Shown: positions 1 through 6,978 of the stretch, one piece after another | How the letters are laid out: each line of letters starts with the position of its first letter | How positions within the stretch are numbered: the first letter of the stretch is position 1 | From: Acidobacteriaceae bacterium | GTDB taxonomy: Bacteria; Acidobacteriota; Terriglobia; Terriglobales; Acidobacteriaceae | Direction: 5' to 3' | Length of the DNA stretch: 10,398 nt | Assembly: GCA_027311125.1 (NCBI GenBank) | Contig: DAICZO010000328.1 | Coordinates: forward strand, 1-10,398 | Position numbers and translations under genes: made by a program | Notes under the pieces: generated by a model | What the model was told of the DNA's origin: nothing | Database searches by the model: none | Seen by the model: the letters and a program-made list of their open reading frames with translations, nothing else

Positions 1-1
1 G

Positions 2-1198
2 GTTATCCGTCAGCCTAGTTTTTACAACAAAGTCGCGACAGTGATTGCCGATACACCTCTCGACGATCTTAAGTCGTGGCTCAAATGGGGAATTGTCAGA
101 ACGATGTCCCCTTACCTTAGCGATCCGTTCGTTCAGGCTCATTTCGAATTTTACTCAAAGACCCTAACTGGTACGCCGGATCTAGCGCCTAGATGGAAGC
201 GCGCAGTAGGCCTCCTGAACGGGGCACTCGGTGAAGCGGTTGGAAAGAGTTACGTCAAGAGGCACTTCGATGAAGATGCCAAGAGAGCCATGGACGAATT
301 AGTCGCAAACTTGATCGAAGCGTACCGTCAAAGCATCCGCGAACTCGATTGGATGAGCGAAGAAACAAAGGTCAAGGCTATCGAAAAACTCGAACTATTC
401 ACCCCAAAGATCGGATATCCGAAGAGGTGGCGCGACTACAGTGGGCTAAATATAGTTTCAGGGTCTCTCGTTGAAAACATCTTTGCAATTTCACGCTTCA
501 ATCATGACTATGAAATGTCAAAGATAGGTGGCGAAATCAATCGCGATGAGTGGTTCATGAACCCTCAAACCGTAAATGCATACTACAACCCCGGGTTCAA
601 CGAGATAGTTTTTCCCGCTGCAATACTGCAATTTCCCTTCTTCGATAAGGACCGCGATACCGCTGCTAACTATGGGGCTATCGGCGCCGTAATCGGGCAC
701 GAAATCGGGCACGGCTTCGACGATCAAGGATCCAAGTTTGATGGTACTGGAAAGATGGAAAATTGGTGGTCAGACGAGGACCGCGAAGCGTTTGAGATTC
801 GCGCTAGGAAACTAATCGATCAATACGCGGCTTTATCTCCAAAGCAGACCCCAAATCTCAAGGTAAACGGCGAACTCACCGTTGGAGAAAATATAGGAGA
901 TCTCGGTGGCTTGGGAATCGCCTGGAAGGCCTATCTAATCTCTCTTGATGGACAGGAAGCACCCCTGATTGATGGACTAAGCGGGGCACAAAGGTTCTTC
1001 TTATCCTGGGCGCAAGCTTGGCGCGAAAAGCGTCGTGATGCCGAAATGGAACGCCTCTTGGCAATTGACCCACATTCACCGAGCGAATTTAGATGCAATC
1101 AAATCGTTAAGAATCTTGACGCCTTCCATGATTCCTTTGAAACCGACGAAGTCTCCGGGATGTGGCTCGATCCAAACGAGCGAGTATCTATTTGGTAG
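2..1198 (+). CDS. M13-family metallopeptidase (PepO/neprilysin type), C-terminal part; 5' end outside window
   Basis: Zinc endopeptidase that cleaves oligopeptides. The reading frame is open to the left edge: codons 2-40 continue the family sequence (VIRQPSFYN then KVAT), so the GTG at 41 is internal and the gene is cut by the window. Family members are about 630-700 residues; about 398 are visible. Seen in order: the substrate-binding NAYYNP motif with NEIVFPA, the zinc motif HEIGH (bases 698-712) within a GHEIGHGFDDQG stretch, the third ligand in ENIGDLGG (Glu codon at 887-889), and the family C-terminal pattern FRCNQIVKN ending in NERVSIW. All catalytic residues are present and the frame is clean, so the gene looks functional. 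Whether it is secreted or cytoplasmic depends on the missing N-terminus. Codon use and GC are lower than in the region beyond 2300, which fits native chromosome. Confidence 0.93.
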   Translation, partial: VIRQPSFYNKVATVIADTPLDDLKSWLKWGIVRTMSPYLSDPFVQAHFEFYSKTLTGTPDLAPRWKRAVGLLNGALGEAVGKSYVKRHFDEDAKRAMDELVANLIEAYRQSIRELDWMSEETKVKAIEKLELFTPKIGYPKRWRDYSGLNIVSGSLVENIFAISRFNHDYEMSKIGGEINRDEWFMNPQTVNAYYNPGFNEIVFPAAILQFPFFDKDRDTAANYGAIGAVIGHEIGHGFDDQGSKFDGTGKMENWWSDEDREAFEIRARKLIDQYAALSPKQTPNLKVNGELTVGENIGDLGGLGIAWKAYLISLDGQEAPLIDGLSGAQRFFLSWAQAWREKRRDAEMERLLAIDPHSPSEFRCNQIVKNLDAFHDSFETDEVSGMWLDPNERVSIW

Positions 1199-1220
1199 TC
1201 ATTTGTCGGCTATTACTTGC

Positions 1221-1227
1221 AAGGGAG
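1221..1227 (+). promoter_or_regulatory. Ribosome binding site deciding a TTG start for the Smr gene
   Basis: AAGGGAG lies 7 bases before the TTG at 1235. The TTG at 1217 in the same frame has no purine-rich site upstream at proper distance and would place this site inside the coding sequence. The shorter start is therefore preferred. Confidence 0.6.
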
Positions 1228-1234
1228 ACGAAGG

Positions 1235-1495
1235 TTGGCATCAAAAATTAAGGTAGATCTTCACCCCATCTACAACAGCTCAAAGGCGATCGACACCGCC
1301 CTCAACGATGCCTTTGCTGAAGCAGAGCGCATTAAGGCGGCGTCAATCGAGATAATCCCTGGCAAGGGAAGCGGCCAACTCAAAAAACACGTCATCCGAT
1401 ACTTGGAGCAAAAAGAGGTAAAGGCCAAGTACCACCGAATAGAAAAAGATTCAGATAACTTCGGACGACTCTTTGTTCACTTCAAATGGAAGTAG
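1235..1495 (+). CDS. Small stand-alone Smr-domain protein
   Basis: An 86-residue protein that is essentially one Smr (small MutS-related) domain. The fold is a nucleic-acid-binding or nuclease module, known from MutS2 C-termini and from free-standing proteins that act on DNA or stalled-ribosome mRNA. Visible motifs are VDLHP near residue 7, EIIPGKGSGQLKK near residues 38-50 (the conserved GxG loop), then YHRIEKD and NFGRLFVHF at the C-terminus. These match the conserved pattern of short bacterial Smr proteins along the whole length. The start is a TTG chosen from its ribosome binding site; a longer version from 1217 would add six residues. It begins 36 bases after the peptidase stop and is followed 47 bases later by the DinB-like gene, so co-transcription is plausible. 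The substrate cannot be told from sequence. Confidence 0.88.
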   Translation: MASKIKVDLHPIYNSSKAIDTALNDAFAEAERIKAASIEIIPGKGSGQLKKHVIRYLEQKEVKAKYHRIEKDSDNFGRLFVHFKWK

Positions 1496-1542
1496 CAACC
1501 TGAACTCCTACCTATAACCGCGACCACCGGAAGGGCAATGCA

Positions 1543-2079
1543 ATGCCGTACTACCAGATAGCACCAGACAATAAAGATTGGACCTTTGTAATCACCGAGG
1601 GGTGTACTCAGTGCTCATTTAAGCCCTTTCCGGCAGATGAGACCAGTTCACGCATATTCGTTACTGCTGAGTACTACGATCGTGCCTTAGGTCATCCAAG
1701 TGTCTCAGTTCGTCCTTCAGATGGCGTTTGGTCTCCCCTTGAATACTCGTGTCACGTCAGGGACGTCTTTGCAATCTTCGATGAGCGCCTTTCCAAAATG
1801 CTCCAATTCGATAACCCCGAGTTTGAAAATTGGGATCAAGATAAAGCAGCGATCGAGAATGACTACGAACATCAAAATCCAAAAGCAGTTCTGTTGGAAC
1901 TACGGCGCAACGCTGACAAGCTATCGAATGCCTTTGCTGCAGTCTCAGGCGATCAATGGCGCAACAGAGGATTGAGGAGCAATGGTTCACATTTTACGAT
2001 TGAAACTTTTGCAATCTACCTTGTGCATGATATCGAGCATCACATAGCCGATATCGAAGCTCAGCTTCATTTGAAATAA
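1543..2079 (+). CDS. DinB-superfamily (DinB_2-like) putative metal-dependent protein
   Basis: A 178-residue protein of the DinB/YfiT-like four-helix bundle superfamily, in the actinobacterial version with an N-terminal Cys pair (EGCTQC, residues 19-24). Metal-ligand candidates are His71 in WSPLEYSCHVRDV and His162 and His166 in YLVHDIEHH. The NWDQDKAA segment near residue 96 is also typical. Known relatives include thiol-dependent S-transferases using bacillithiol or mycothiol, but many members have no assigned reaction, so no substrate is proposed. The ATG has a GGAAGGG ribosome binding site 7 bases upstream (1529-1535). The gene is intact and ends the low-GC chromosomal block; no clear terminator follows. 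Confidence 0.85.
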   Translation: MPYYQIAPDNKDWTFVITEGCTQCSFKPFPADETSSRIFVTAEYYDRALGHPSVSVRPSDGVWSPLEYSCHVRDVFAIFDERLSKMLQFDNPEFENWDQDKAAIENDYEHQNPKAVLLELRRNADKLSNAFAAVSGDQWRNRGLRSNGSHFTIETFAIYLVHDIEHHIADIEAQLHLK

Positions 2080-2156
2080 AGAACGTTCAAAACGAAGTCA
2101 ATCTCGCCACCTATATTTCTATGTTTGGTTGAATAAGGACTACTTTCTCAACGAAT

Positions 2157-2188
2157 TACACCCGTTGAGCCAAGAATTCGCGGGTGTA
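2157..2188. repeat. 8-bp inverted repeat in the space after the DinB gene
   Basis: TACACCCG and CGGGTGTA are perfect complements around a 16-base loop. No T-run follows on either strand, so a classical terminator is not supported. The rest of 2080-2324 shows no convincing gene; a short frame from the ATG at 2267 has no recognisable product. Confidence 0.3.
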
Positions 2189-2324
2189 CAAGCAGATGCG
2201 TACACTTCAAACGGTCTGCAAGAAATTATCGAACATCCTTGGAGAAGACTGTAAATAGGCGCTCAATGATTTCACCAAAGAATCGCTCGCTCAGGGAGGC
2301 GGTGCTATTCAAGGGGAACGCGAC

Positions 2325-2824
2325 CTAGCGCTTCTTTGGGTTCGACCACAGCTCGTAGTCGCTGACGTCTCCAAGCGATGAACCCCTGGAAGACAAGTCA
2401 CAATCACTCCCGTAGCAGCATTCAATGCGCTGTAGCGGAGTACGCCATCCTGGTGGGGTGTCGATGATGGCCGCGTCACACACGGAGTCGAGACTTATCA
2501 AGACTCGGCTCAGACCTTGCTGCCAGTTGTCCACCTTTGGAAGTTCGGCCTCAGCTCCGGCGGGATCGAGGTCAGAGGGGAGGAGGGAGAGCCCTGGGAT
2601 GCTCGTGCTGACGATGGCCTCTTGGCGCTGTGCCTGGCCGACGAGCACTTCATTGAGAGTTGGCTTGCGGGTTCGAGACCGAGGGCCGCAGCACAGGCTC
2701 GGTGCAGATCGGTATCGACGAGCAGAACACGCTTGCCGAAGTTGCCAAAAGCACCAGCCAGATTTACCGCGACTGTAGTTTTTCCCGATCATCCCTTGTG
2801 AACTGCCACGACAATTTTTTCCAC
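2325..2824 (-). pseudogene. ParA/Soj-type partition ATPase, degenerate and C-terminally truncated
   Basis: Pieces of a ParA ATPase lie in three frames. From a GTG at 2824 the protein reads MEKIVVAVHKG, then an in-frame TGA (2789-2791), then SGKTTVAVNLAGAFGNFGKR and VLLVDTD. The TGA falls on the second Gly of the P-loop (KGGxGKTT), so one G-to-T change of GGA explains it. Near 2665 the frame shifts and continues PTLNEVLVGQ, then IPGLSLLPSDLDPAGAEAEL, then AAIIDTPPG (Walker B region). A second shift near 2448 leads to GVLRYSALNAATGVIV. About 165 of the usual 250 or more residues are represented; the C-terminal third is gone. ParA proteins segregate plasmids or chromosome origins together with a ParB and a centromere site; no parB is seen here. 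The gene lies downstream of fic on the same strand, with repeat clusters between them. It cannot make a working ATPase. Confidence 0.88.
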
Positions 2825-2878
2825 GACATGATCGAGTATGAGGAAATCGGTAAGCGATCGTCACCGACACCAAAACGT

Positions 2879-2911
2879 ACCGTTGACCTCAAACGGTCCA
2901 CGGAGGACCGT
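2879..2911. repeat. Repeat cluster A upstream of the parA remnant
   Basis: Contains ACCGTTGACC (2879-2888), AAACGGTCC (2891-2899) and GGACCGT (2905-2911). The last two form a 7-bp inverted repeat ACGGTCC/GGACCGT with a 5-base spacer. The same elements occur in reverse orientation in cluster B. Position just upstream of parA fits an operator or a centromere-like site; this is inferred from location only. Confidence 0.55.
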
Positions 2912-2956
2912 AGAGATCCGTCTATCTCGGTGCCTCTAATACAAGCGGGTTTCTGC

Positions 2957-2993
2957 AGACGGTCAACGGTGGACCGTTTACCGTTGACCGTCT
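2957..2993. repeat. Repeat cluster B: 14-bp perfect palindrome
   Basis: AGACGGTCAACGGT (2957-2970) and its exact complement ACCGTTGACCGTCT (2980-2993) flank the 9-base GGACCGTTT, itself the complement of the AAACGGTCC in cluster A. The palindrome starts 12 bases after the fic stop codon on the minus strand. A terminator role is possible, but there is no T-run and the motif recurs in cluster A, which favours a protein-binding site. Confidence 0.65.
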
Positions 2994-3005
2994 ACGTAGT
3001 CGCCA

Positions 3006-4280
3006 TCACTTCCCTCGAGGCACAGTACGCACGGGCTCACTCGTGCGAGTATCGCCTTCGGGGCTAGCGAGTTGGCGCTCCAGTGCAGTGAAGGCAGCGA
3101 TGACCTCTGGCGCCTCGAATGCCTTATTGCGCCGCCCGACGTTCACCTGGCGGAGAATCCCGGCATCGACAAGACGTTGGATCGCTGCCGCTGCTGGTTT
3201 GTAGGTACGTCCGAGGAGAGTTGCAGCACTGTCCGCAGTCAGAATTGGCGCACCGGGAAGTACCCGGAGGAGAACGTCCGTTCCGGAGTTGGCACGGACA
3301 GATCCCAGTCGTTCACGCCACTCCACTTCTAGCTCAGCCGCTCGTCGTTCGTACGTGCTGGCGTCAGCGACGGACCTCGTGCAAGCACTTGCGAACCGGC
3401 CAATCCACGTGTTGAGCCCGTCGATGGCGCCAGGGGACGTTGGTGATCCGACGTAGCGGAACAGGGTCAACCCGTCGATGTAATCCCTCGCCCACGTAGC
3501 GAGCACCAGGGACACGGGAGGAAGCGTTCGGAGAGCGAGTCCCCTACGTCGAAGGATGAGATGGATCAGGGCTCGACCAGTTCTTCCGTTTCCGTCCACG
3601 AACGGGTGGATCGTCTCAAACTGGGCATGTGCGATGGCAGCTTGCGCAACAGGTGGGAGATCGTCCGTGCAGCAGAAGGCGCACAGGTCTTCAAGAAGTT
3701 CGTTGACGAATTCAGGGGGAGGGGGGACGAAGACGGCAGCGCACGGGTTGTAGGCGCTTCCACCAATCCAGTTTTGTTGGTCTCTGGCTATACCTCCGTA
3801 CTGTTCAAGTCGTGTGCCAGCAAGGAGACGACGGTGCATGTCGAGGAGGATGTCCACGGTGATGGGATCACCGGCATCGATGCTCTCGACCGCAAATACC
3901 ATGGCGTCGATGTTGTTGAGGACTTCGGCTGCCGTGACGTCGGCTGTCGCCTGGTGCATTCCTCGGACGACCTCGGCATGGAGCAGACGTCGTGCTCCGA
4001 CCTCCAGTCCTTCAATCCTTGACGAGGCCACGGCTTCAGCACGAAGGAGGATGCGGGCGAGCGCCTCAGTGTCAACGAGAGCGTTAGCTTCGATGTTCAG
4101 ACGAACGATCGCCGCCTCGGCATCTGCAACATCGGCAGCGACTTCACCCTCTAGGAAAAACCGCCTTCCCATGAGATGATCTGGGACATAGGCTTCGTAT
4201 TCGCATGACCGGCTGTCCTTGCGGGGCAGCCCTGTACCGCCGACTTCGCTCCTCCAGCGCCGCTTCAGAACCTTAGACAT
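3006..4280 (-). CDS. Fic-domain protein with N-terminal inhibitory motif and C-terminal winged-helix-like region
   Basis: A 424-residue Fic/DOC family protein, expected to transfer AMP (or another nucleotide-derived group) from a nucleotide to a protein hydroxyl. The catalytic motif HPFVDGNGRTGR (residues 225-236) matches HxFx(D/E)GNGRxxR, with the catalytic His225. SSRIEG at residues 86-91 fits the (S/T)xxxE(G/N) inhibitory-helix motif, placing it in the class with an N-terminal auto-inhibitory helix. RDQQNWIGGSAYNPC and FVPPPPEFVNELLEDL are typical of this Fic subfamily. Residues about 340-400 look like a winged-helix DNA-binding segment (LTADSAATLLGR, then AAIQRLVDAGILRQV). Length is normal and no lesion is seen, unlike most surrounding genes. 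Start: the ATG follows an AAGGAG site (4286-4291) at 5 bases. Overlapping that site is a near-perfect inverted repeat, suggesting autoregulation. The protein target is unknown. Confidence 0.95.
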   Translation of the reverse strand: MSKVLKRRWRSEVGGTGLPRKDSRSCEYEAYVPDHLMGRRFFLEGEVAADVADAEAAIVRLNIEANALVDTEALARILLRAEAVASSRIEGLEVGARRLLHAEVVRGMHQATADVTAAEVLNNIDAMVFAVESIDAGDPITVDILLDMHRRLLAGTRLEQYGGIARDQQNWIGGSAYNPCAAVFVPPPPEFVNELLEDLCAFCCTDDLPPVAQAAIAHAQFETIHPFVDGNGRTGRALIHLILRRRGLALRTLPPVSLVLATWARDYIDGLTLFRYVGSPTSPGAIDGLNTWIGRFASACTRSVADASTYERRAAELEVEWRERLGSVRANSGTDVLLRVLPGAPILTADSAATLLGRTYKPAAAAIQRLVDAGILRQVNVGRRNKAFEAPEVIAAFTALERQLASPEGDTRTSEPVRTVPRGK

Positions 4281-4289
4281 GGAATCTCC

Positions 4290-4320
4290 TTATTGGATGT
4301 TAGCATACAACCTCCAATAA
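4290..4320 (-). promoter_or_regulatory. Inverted repeat over the fic promoter and ribosome binding site region
   Basis: On the plus strand TTATTGGATGTT (4290-4301) and AACCTCCAATAA (4309-4320) are complementary at 11 of 12 positions around a 7-base spacer. On the minus strand the spacer contains TATGCT, a possible -10 box; no good -35 was found. The left arm overlaps the end of the AAGGAG ribosome binding site. A repressor bound here would block fic expression. Confidence 0.6.
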
Positions 4321-4421
4321 ATATCAGCGGTGTGAGAGTTTAACTTCATGAGGAGTTCCGAGAAAACTGATCCACCCGATCGGAACAAAGATGTCCTGTT
4401 GGAACGCCTCTATGAAGAAAT

Positions 4422-4953
4422 GTGCGTGCAGGAGTACTGGAACTCACTGCTCTGCCCAGCCTCGATAGAGATGTTTGGGTCGCAGCGGTACAGGAGTCAG
4501 ACGCCCTCCTGGTCTGGGGCGGAGATTCCGTGTACCTGTCCTACTGGCTGAAGCATTCTGGATTAGCGGATCTCTTCCCGTCCTTGAGCCCAGAGACAGC
4601 GTACGTCGGGGTGAGCGCCGGAAGCATGGCGATGACCTCTATCTTCGGTGAAACGTACATCGCTCCTCCGAAGTGCAGCGGGGAGAGGCTCTCGTCCGAG
4701 GAGATCGTGTTCGTCGGACCCCAGGAAGAGCTCACGATGACCTTGGTCATGGCTGAAGGGGCGAGACTCGTTGACTTTGCGATAAATCCCTCACGTGGAT
4801 TTCGACGATGAACAGGACGCGGCGAACGCCGAAAAATGGGCCTGTCGGATACCGGGGCCGACGTATGCACTAGACGATGAGACCGCCATCAAAGTAGTCG
4901 ACGACGCCGTTGAGGTCGTCTCCGAAGGGCACTGGAAGCTCTTCAACCCCTGA
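4422..4953 (+). pseudogene. S51-family peptidase (PepE/class I amidotransferase-like), truncated and frameshifted
   Basis: The preserved part reads GVLELTALPSL, then SDALLVWGGDSVYLSYW, then SGLADLF and YVGVSAGSM, where the Ser of SAGS (about base 4614) is the nucleophile of S51 dipeptidase/cyanophycinase-like enzymes. It continues to GARLVDFAI, then a one-base insertion in an A-run (about 4783-4786) breaks the frame. The next frame goes on as IPHVDFDDEQ, NAEKWACRIPGPTYALDDET and AIKVVD, ending EGHWKLFNP with a TGA at 4951-4953. This is the family's normal C-terminus. The N-terminal 70-100 residues are missing: in the same frame a TGA lies at 4413-4415, and the sequence from the ATG at 4348 does not look like the family. 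The family cleaves Asp-X dipeptides or related substrates; this copy should be inactive. Confidence 0.85.
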
Positions 4954-5067
4954 TACCAACGTGCTCGGCGCACCGCCCCCTGCCAGCTGGCCTTCCGGCT
5001 TCCAGTGGCGACAGCCGGGTCTCGTTCCCGCGTCATCGGGCAACCATATGCCATGGTGAATCCTGGA

Positions 5068-5520
5068 TGATCCACCCTTAATGTGAGAATACTGACCAAA
5101 ATATAAATGGGAGGATTTTTCATGAAAGGTAAAAAGCGCACACCAGAACAAGTCATTCAAAAGCTTGCCGAAGGTGACAGATTGTTAAACGCCGGCAGTT
5201 CGGACGTGTAAGTTGCCAGAAGCCTAGGGATAACTGAAACCAAATGGCATCTTGGTGAGAACACCTACGCAGGTATGAAAGCCACAGACGCCAAGAGACG
5301 TAAAAGAACTAGAAGCGGAGAACCGAAGACTAAAGACTATTGTTGCCAATCTGACGTTAGATGTATCGATGCTCAAGGAACTCATCTAGGGAAACTTCTA
5401 ACCCCAGAACACCTCGACCGTGGCTGTCCCGTTGTACGCGGCGAACTCCGCCCGGCTGACACCACCGACATGGCCGATCACAGCACGGGAACTCTGCCAG
5501 TGGATAATTAGCGCGCTCCT
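5068..5520 (+). mobile_element. IS3-family insertion sequence remnant
   Basis: Defined by a recognisable OrfA and a decayed start of OrfB. The 5' end might be the TGATCCACCC at 5068-5077, since IS3 elements begin with TG, but no matching right end or target duplication was found. The DDE-domain part of OrfB is absent. Boundaries are approximate. Confidence 0.5.
5122..5401 (+). pseudogene. IS3-family transposase OrfA, inactivated
   Basis: OrfA is the helix-turn-helix DNA-binding subunit of IS3 transposases. From an ATG with a GGGAGGA site (5109-5115) it reads MKGKKRTPEQVIQKLAEGDR, then a TAA at 5209-5211, then VARSLGITET and YAGMKATDAKR in the same frame. A one-base slip near 5296 moves it to a frame giving KELEAENRRLKTIVANLTLD, then VSMLKELI, a TAG (5387-5389) and GNF with a TAA at 5399-5401. 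The leucine-zipper-like segment and the GNF ending are typical. OrfB should follow by -1 frameshifting: LLTPEH and other short patches in shifted frames to about 5510 look like its first residues, but nothing convincing remains after that. Confidence 0.82.
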
Positions 5521-5840
5521 AGGTGAGTACCGACTCTTACGTCGATCGGGAATCGGCTGCGGCAGTCGCTGCGGTCACATCACGACGCTATCGAACGAGA
5601 ATTCGTCAGATTGGGACGATACAAGGATAAAACTCACTCCGCCCAGGTATGGACACAATCGGCGTACCCATCCGCAGGAGATGTACCGTCCGCTGCAACA
5701 TACTGGATGCGCACATTAAACATTGAAACTGGACTTCGCAAAAATTTGCATTCCTGATCATGCCCGCTAGAAGCGGAAGAGCCAAGACTCACTGAAGTAA
5801 CTGTACCCAGTTCTTGGGATACGTTTGGGATTCCGGTGCA
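5521..5840. other. 320-base stretch without a recognisable gene
   Basis: All frames are short or interrupted. It may hold decayed IS3 OrfB sequence, but I could not match any part with confidence. Minor self-complementary spots exist, such as GCAAAAATTTGC near 5732. It ends at the left tRNA-associated direct repeat. Confidence 0.5.
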
Positions 5841-5913
5841 GACAGCAGAAGGGCCGATCCTTGCGGACCGGCCCTTCTGAATTTCTTAGTGGTGGGGGCA
5901 GGATTTGAACCTA
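5841..5913. repeat. Left direct repeat (att-like)
   Basis: Matches 10326-10398 at 68 of 73 positions. Differences are at the second arm positions of the hairpin, just after it, in the tRNA trailer and in the acceptor stem. Identity starts at GACAGCAG; bases before it differ. Confidence 0.85.
5847..5878 (-). terminator. Terminator-like hairpin behind the left tRNA remnant
   Basis: A 14-bp stem with a GCAA loop when read on the minus strand, fully paired if one G-U is allowed; read on the plus strand the same position is an A-C mismatch. That favours minus-strand transcription, behind the tRNA. The T-run after the stem is weak. Confidence 0.6.
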
Positions 5914-5936
5914 CAACCTTCGGGTTATGAGCCCCA
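5890..5936 (-). pseudogene. tRNA-Met 3'-half remnant (CAT anticodon)
   Basis: On the minus strand the anticodon loop CTCATAA (CAT at 5927-5929) sits between GGGG and CCCGA. It is followed by a variable loop, a T-arm GTAGG-TTCAAAT-CCTGC and an acceptor 3' strand CCCCACC with discriminator A at 5890. CCA is not encoded. The D-arm and the 5' acceptor strand are absent: the sequence beyond 5936 is unrelated. The homology ends at the anticodon stem, a usual crossover place for tyrosine recombinases. The acceptor end suggests elongator tRNA-Met rather than the initiator. Confidence 0.8.
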
Positions 5937-6091
5937 TTTGAGCCGTCCAGTCGGTTTCGCCTGATCCTCCATGGTCCTGATAGATCCGGTTCTACCAGGA
6001 TCTTTGTCAGACTCACCGCCCCTTACCTGGACTCTCCGAATGGCACTCCCCGAACGATCCATGGGATTTTTGTGGGATGGTACGCGGTAGG

Positions 6092-6106
6092 TCACCCTTT
6101 AGGTGA
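6092..6106. promoter_or_regulatory. Upstream inverted repeat TCACC-5-GGTGA
   Basis: Five-base arms TCACC (6092-6096) and GGTGA (6102-6106) with a 5-base spacer. This is the same geometry and similar core (TCAC/GTGA) as the stronger repeat at 6136-6156, so it could be a secondary antitoxin site. By itself it is weak. Confidence 0.35.
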
Positions 6107-6135
6107 GTTGGTGCTTGGTTGGGTAACACAGCGGT

Positions 6136-6156
6136 AAGTCACTGTTATAGTGACTT
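6136..6156 (+). promoter_or_regulatory. Inverted-repeat operator of the AbiE operon
   Basis: AAGTCACT (6136-6143) and AGTGACTT (6149-6156) are perfect 8-base arms with a 5-base spacer, lying just upstream of a -10-like TATACT (6162-6167). AbiEi antitoxins are known to bind inverted repeats ahead of their operon and repress it through the N-terminal winged helix; this is the natural candidate. A strong AAGGAGG ribosome binding site follows at 6175-6181. Confidence 0.65.
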
Positions 6157-6186
6157 TCGGCTATACTCCTTAGCAAGGAGGGCTCT

Positions 6187-6976
6187 ATGACCCGTCAACT
6201 GGAATTGATCGACACGCTGCTGGCGGACGGCCGAGACGAATTCACATTCGACGACGCCAGGGCTGCCCTGGGAGTGTCCACCCCTGCCACGGCGAACGCC
6301 CTTCGCCAGCTGGCCGCGAAAGGCCTGGTAGACCGCCTCACCCGCGGCCACTATGCCATCCGGCCCCTCGGGTCGCTGGGAACCTCAGCCGCAACGGAGA
6401 GTCTCGGCTTGGCCGTCGGAGGAGCCTTCGAGGGGAAGGACCATCGGATCGCCTACCTGAGTGCTCTGAGTGAACTCGGGCTGGTCAGCCACCCGGTCCG
6501 TACGGTGTATATCGCCTGCACTCAGCAGGTCCGGTTCACGACTGTCAGCAAGCGACCGCTGCGCTCCATCGTCGAGAGGCCCGAGACGATCCACCTTGAG
6601 GCGGAACCCGTCTGGCGGTCCTGGCGATCCAACTTGGAGAGGGCACTCTTCGAGAGTGCCCTCCGCCTCGACCTCACTGGCGGAGTCGAACGGCTCGCCG
6701 AGGCGCTCGCTGCTGGATCGCGCGACGCGGATCCGAAGCGGATCACGCGCCTAGCCAAGGCGTTCGGTGCGCGCGGTCGGGCGTCAGAACGGCGTCTGGC
6801 ATCGCTCGCACACACACGCGCTGAACCTTCCACTGTCGGTGGACCCCGTCGTTGCCAAGCGGCAACCGGTGATTCGACTCGACACAAGAGATGACCGAGT
6901 CGAGTGGACCGATGCCAGGTATCGCGTCGCGTGGAACTCGACAGTCGACGAGCTGCAAGCCATCGTGGGGAACTGA
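6187..6976 (+). pseudogene. abiEi: Type IV toxin-antitoxin antitoxin AbiEi, frameshifted in a CA run
   Basis: AbiEi is the antitoxin and transcriptional repressor of the AbiE system. Residues 1-60 form the winged-helix domain (FTFDDARAALGVSTPATANA, then LVDRLTRGHYAI). Residues 85-120 carry the family pattern HRIAYLSALSELGLVSHP and TVYIACTQQVR. At codon 209 the frame breaks in CACACACAC (6809-6817). Without correction the protein ends at 6894 with a non-family tail (235 residues). Adding one CA restores LAHTHALNLPLSVDPVVAKR, then RLDTRDDRVEWTDARYRVAW and a stop at 6974-6976, giving 263 residues, a normal length. The lesion sits in a slippage-prone repeat, so phase variation or a sequence error are alternatives to decay. 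The N-terminal DNA-binding and central domains remain encoded. The toxin gene starts 2 bases after the restored stop. Confidence 0.85.
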
Positions 6977-6978
6977 CA

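Noticed and set aside
2425..2801. Plus-strand frames over the parA remnant
   Set aside because: They are complements of the ParA-coding strand and match nothing.
2957..2993. Palindrome as a rho-independent terminator of fic
   Set aside because: No T-run follows on either strand and its parts recur in cluster A, so a binding site is favoured; a terminator role is not excluded.
4791..5160. Minus-strand frames of about 100-120 residues
   Set aside because: They overlap the S51 peptidase C-terminus and IS3 OrfA start on the other strand and show no family features.
5789..6016. Minus-strand frame of 75 residues reading through the tRNA remnant (containing NPKVVGSNPAP)
   Set aside because: That peptide is the usual artefact of translating a tRNA 3' half; no real gene is indicated.
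5937..6090. Possible integrase arm-binding sites near the left repeat (GGGATTTTTGTGGGA-like sequence)
   Set aside because: Only one copy of the sequence is seen and no integrase is present to relate it to.
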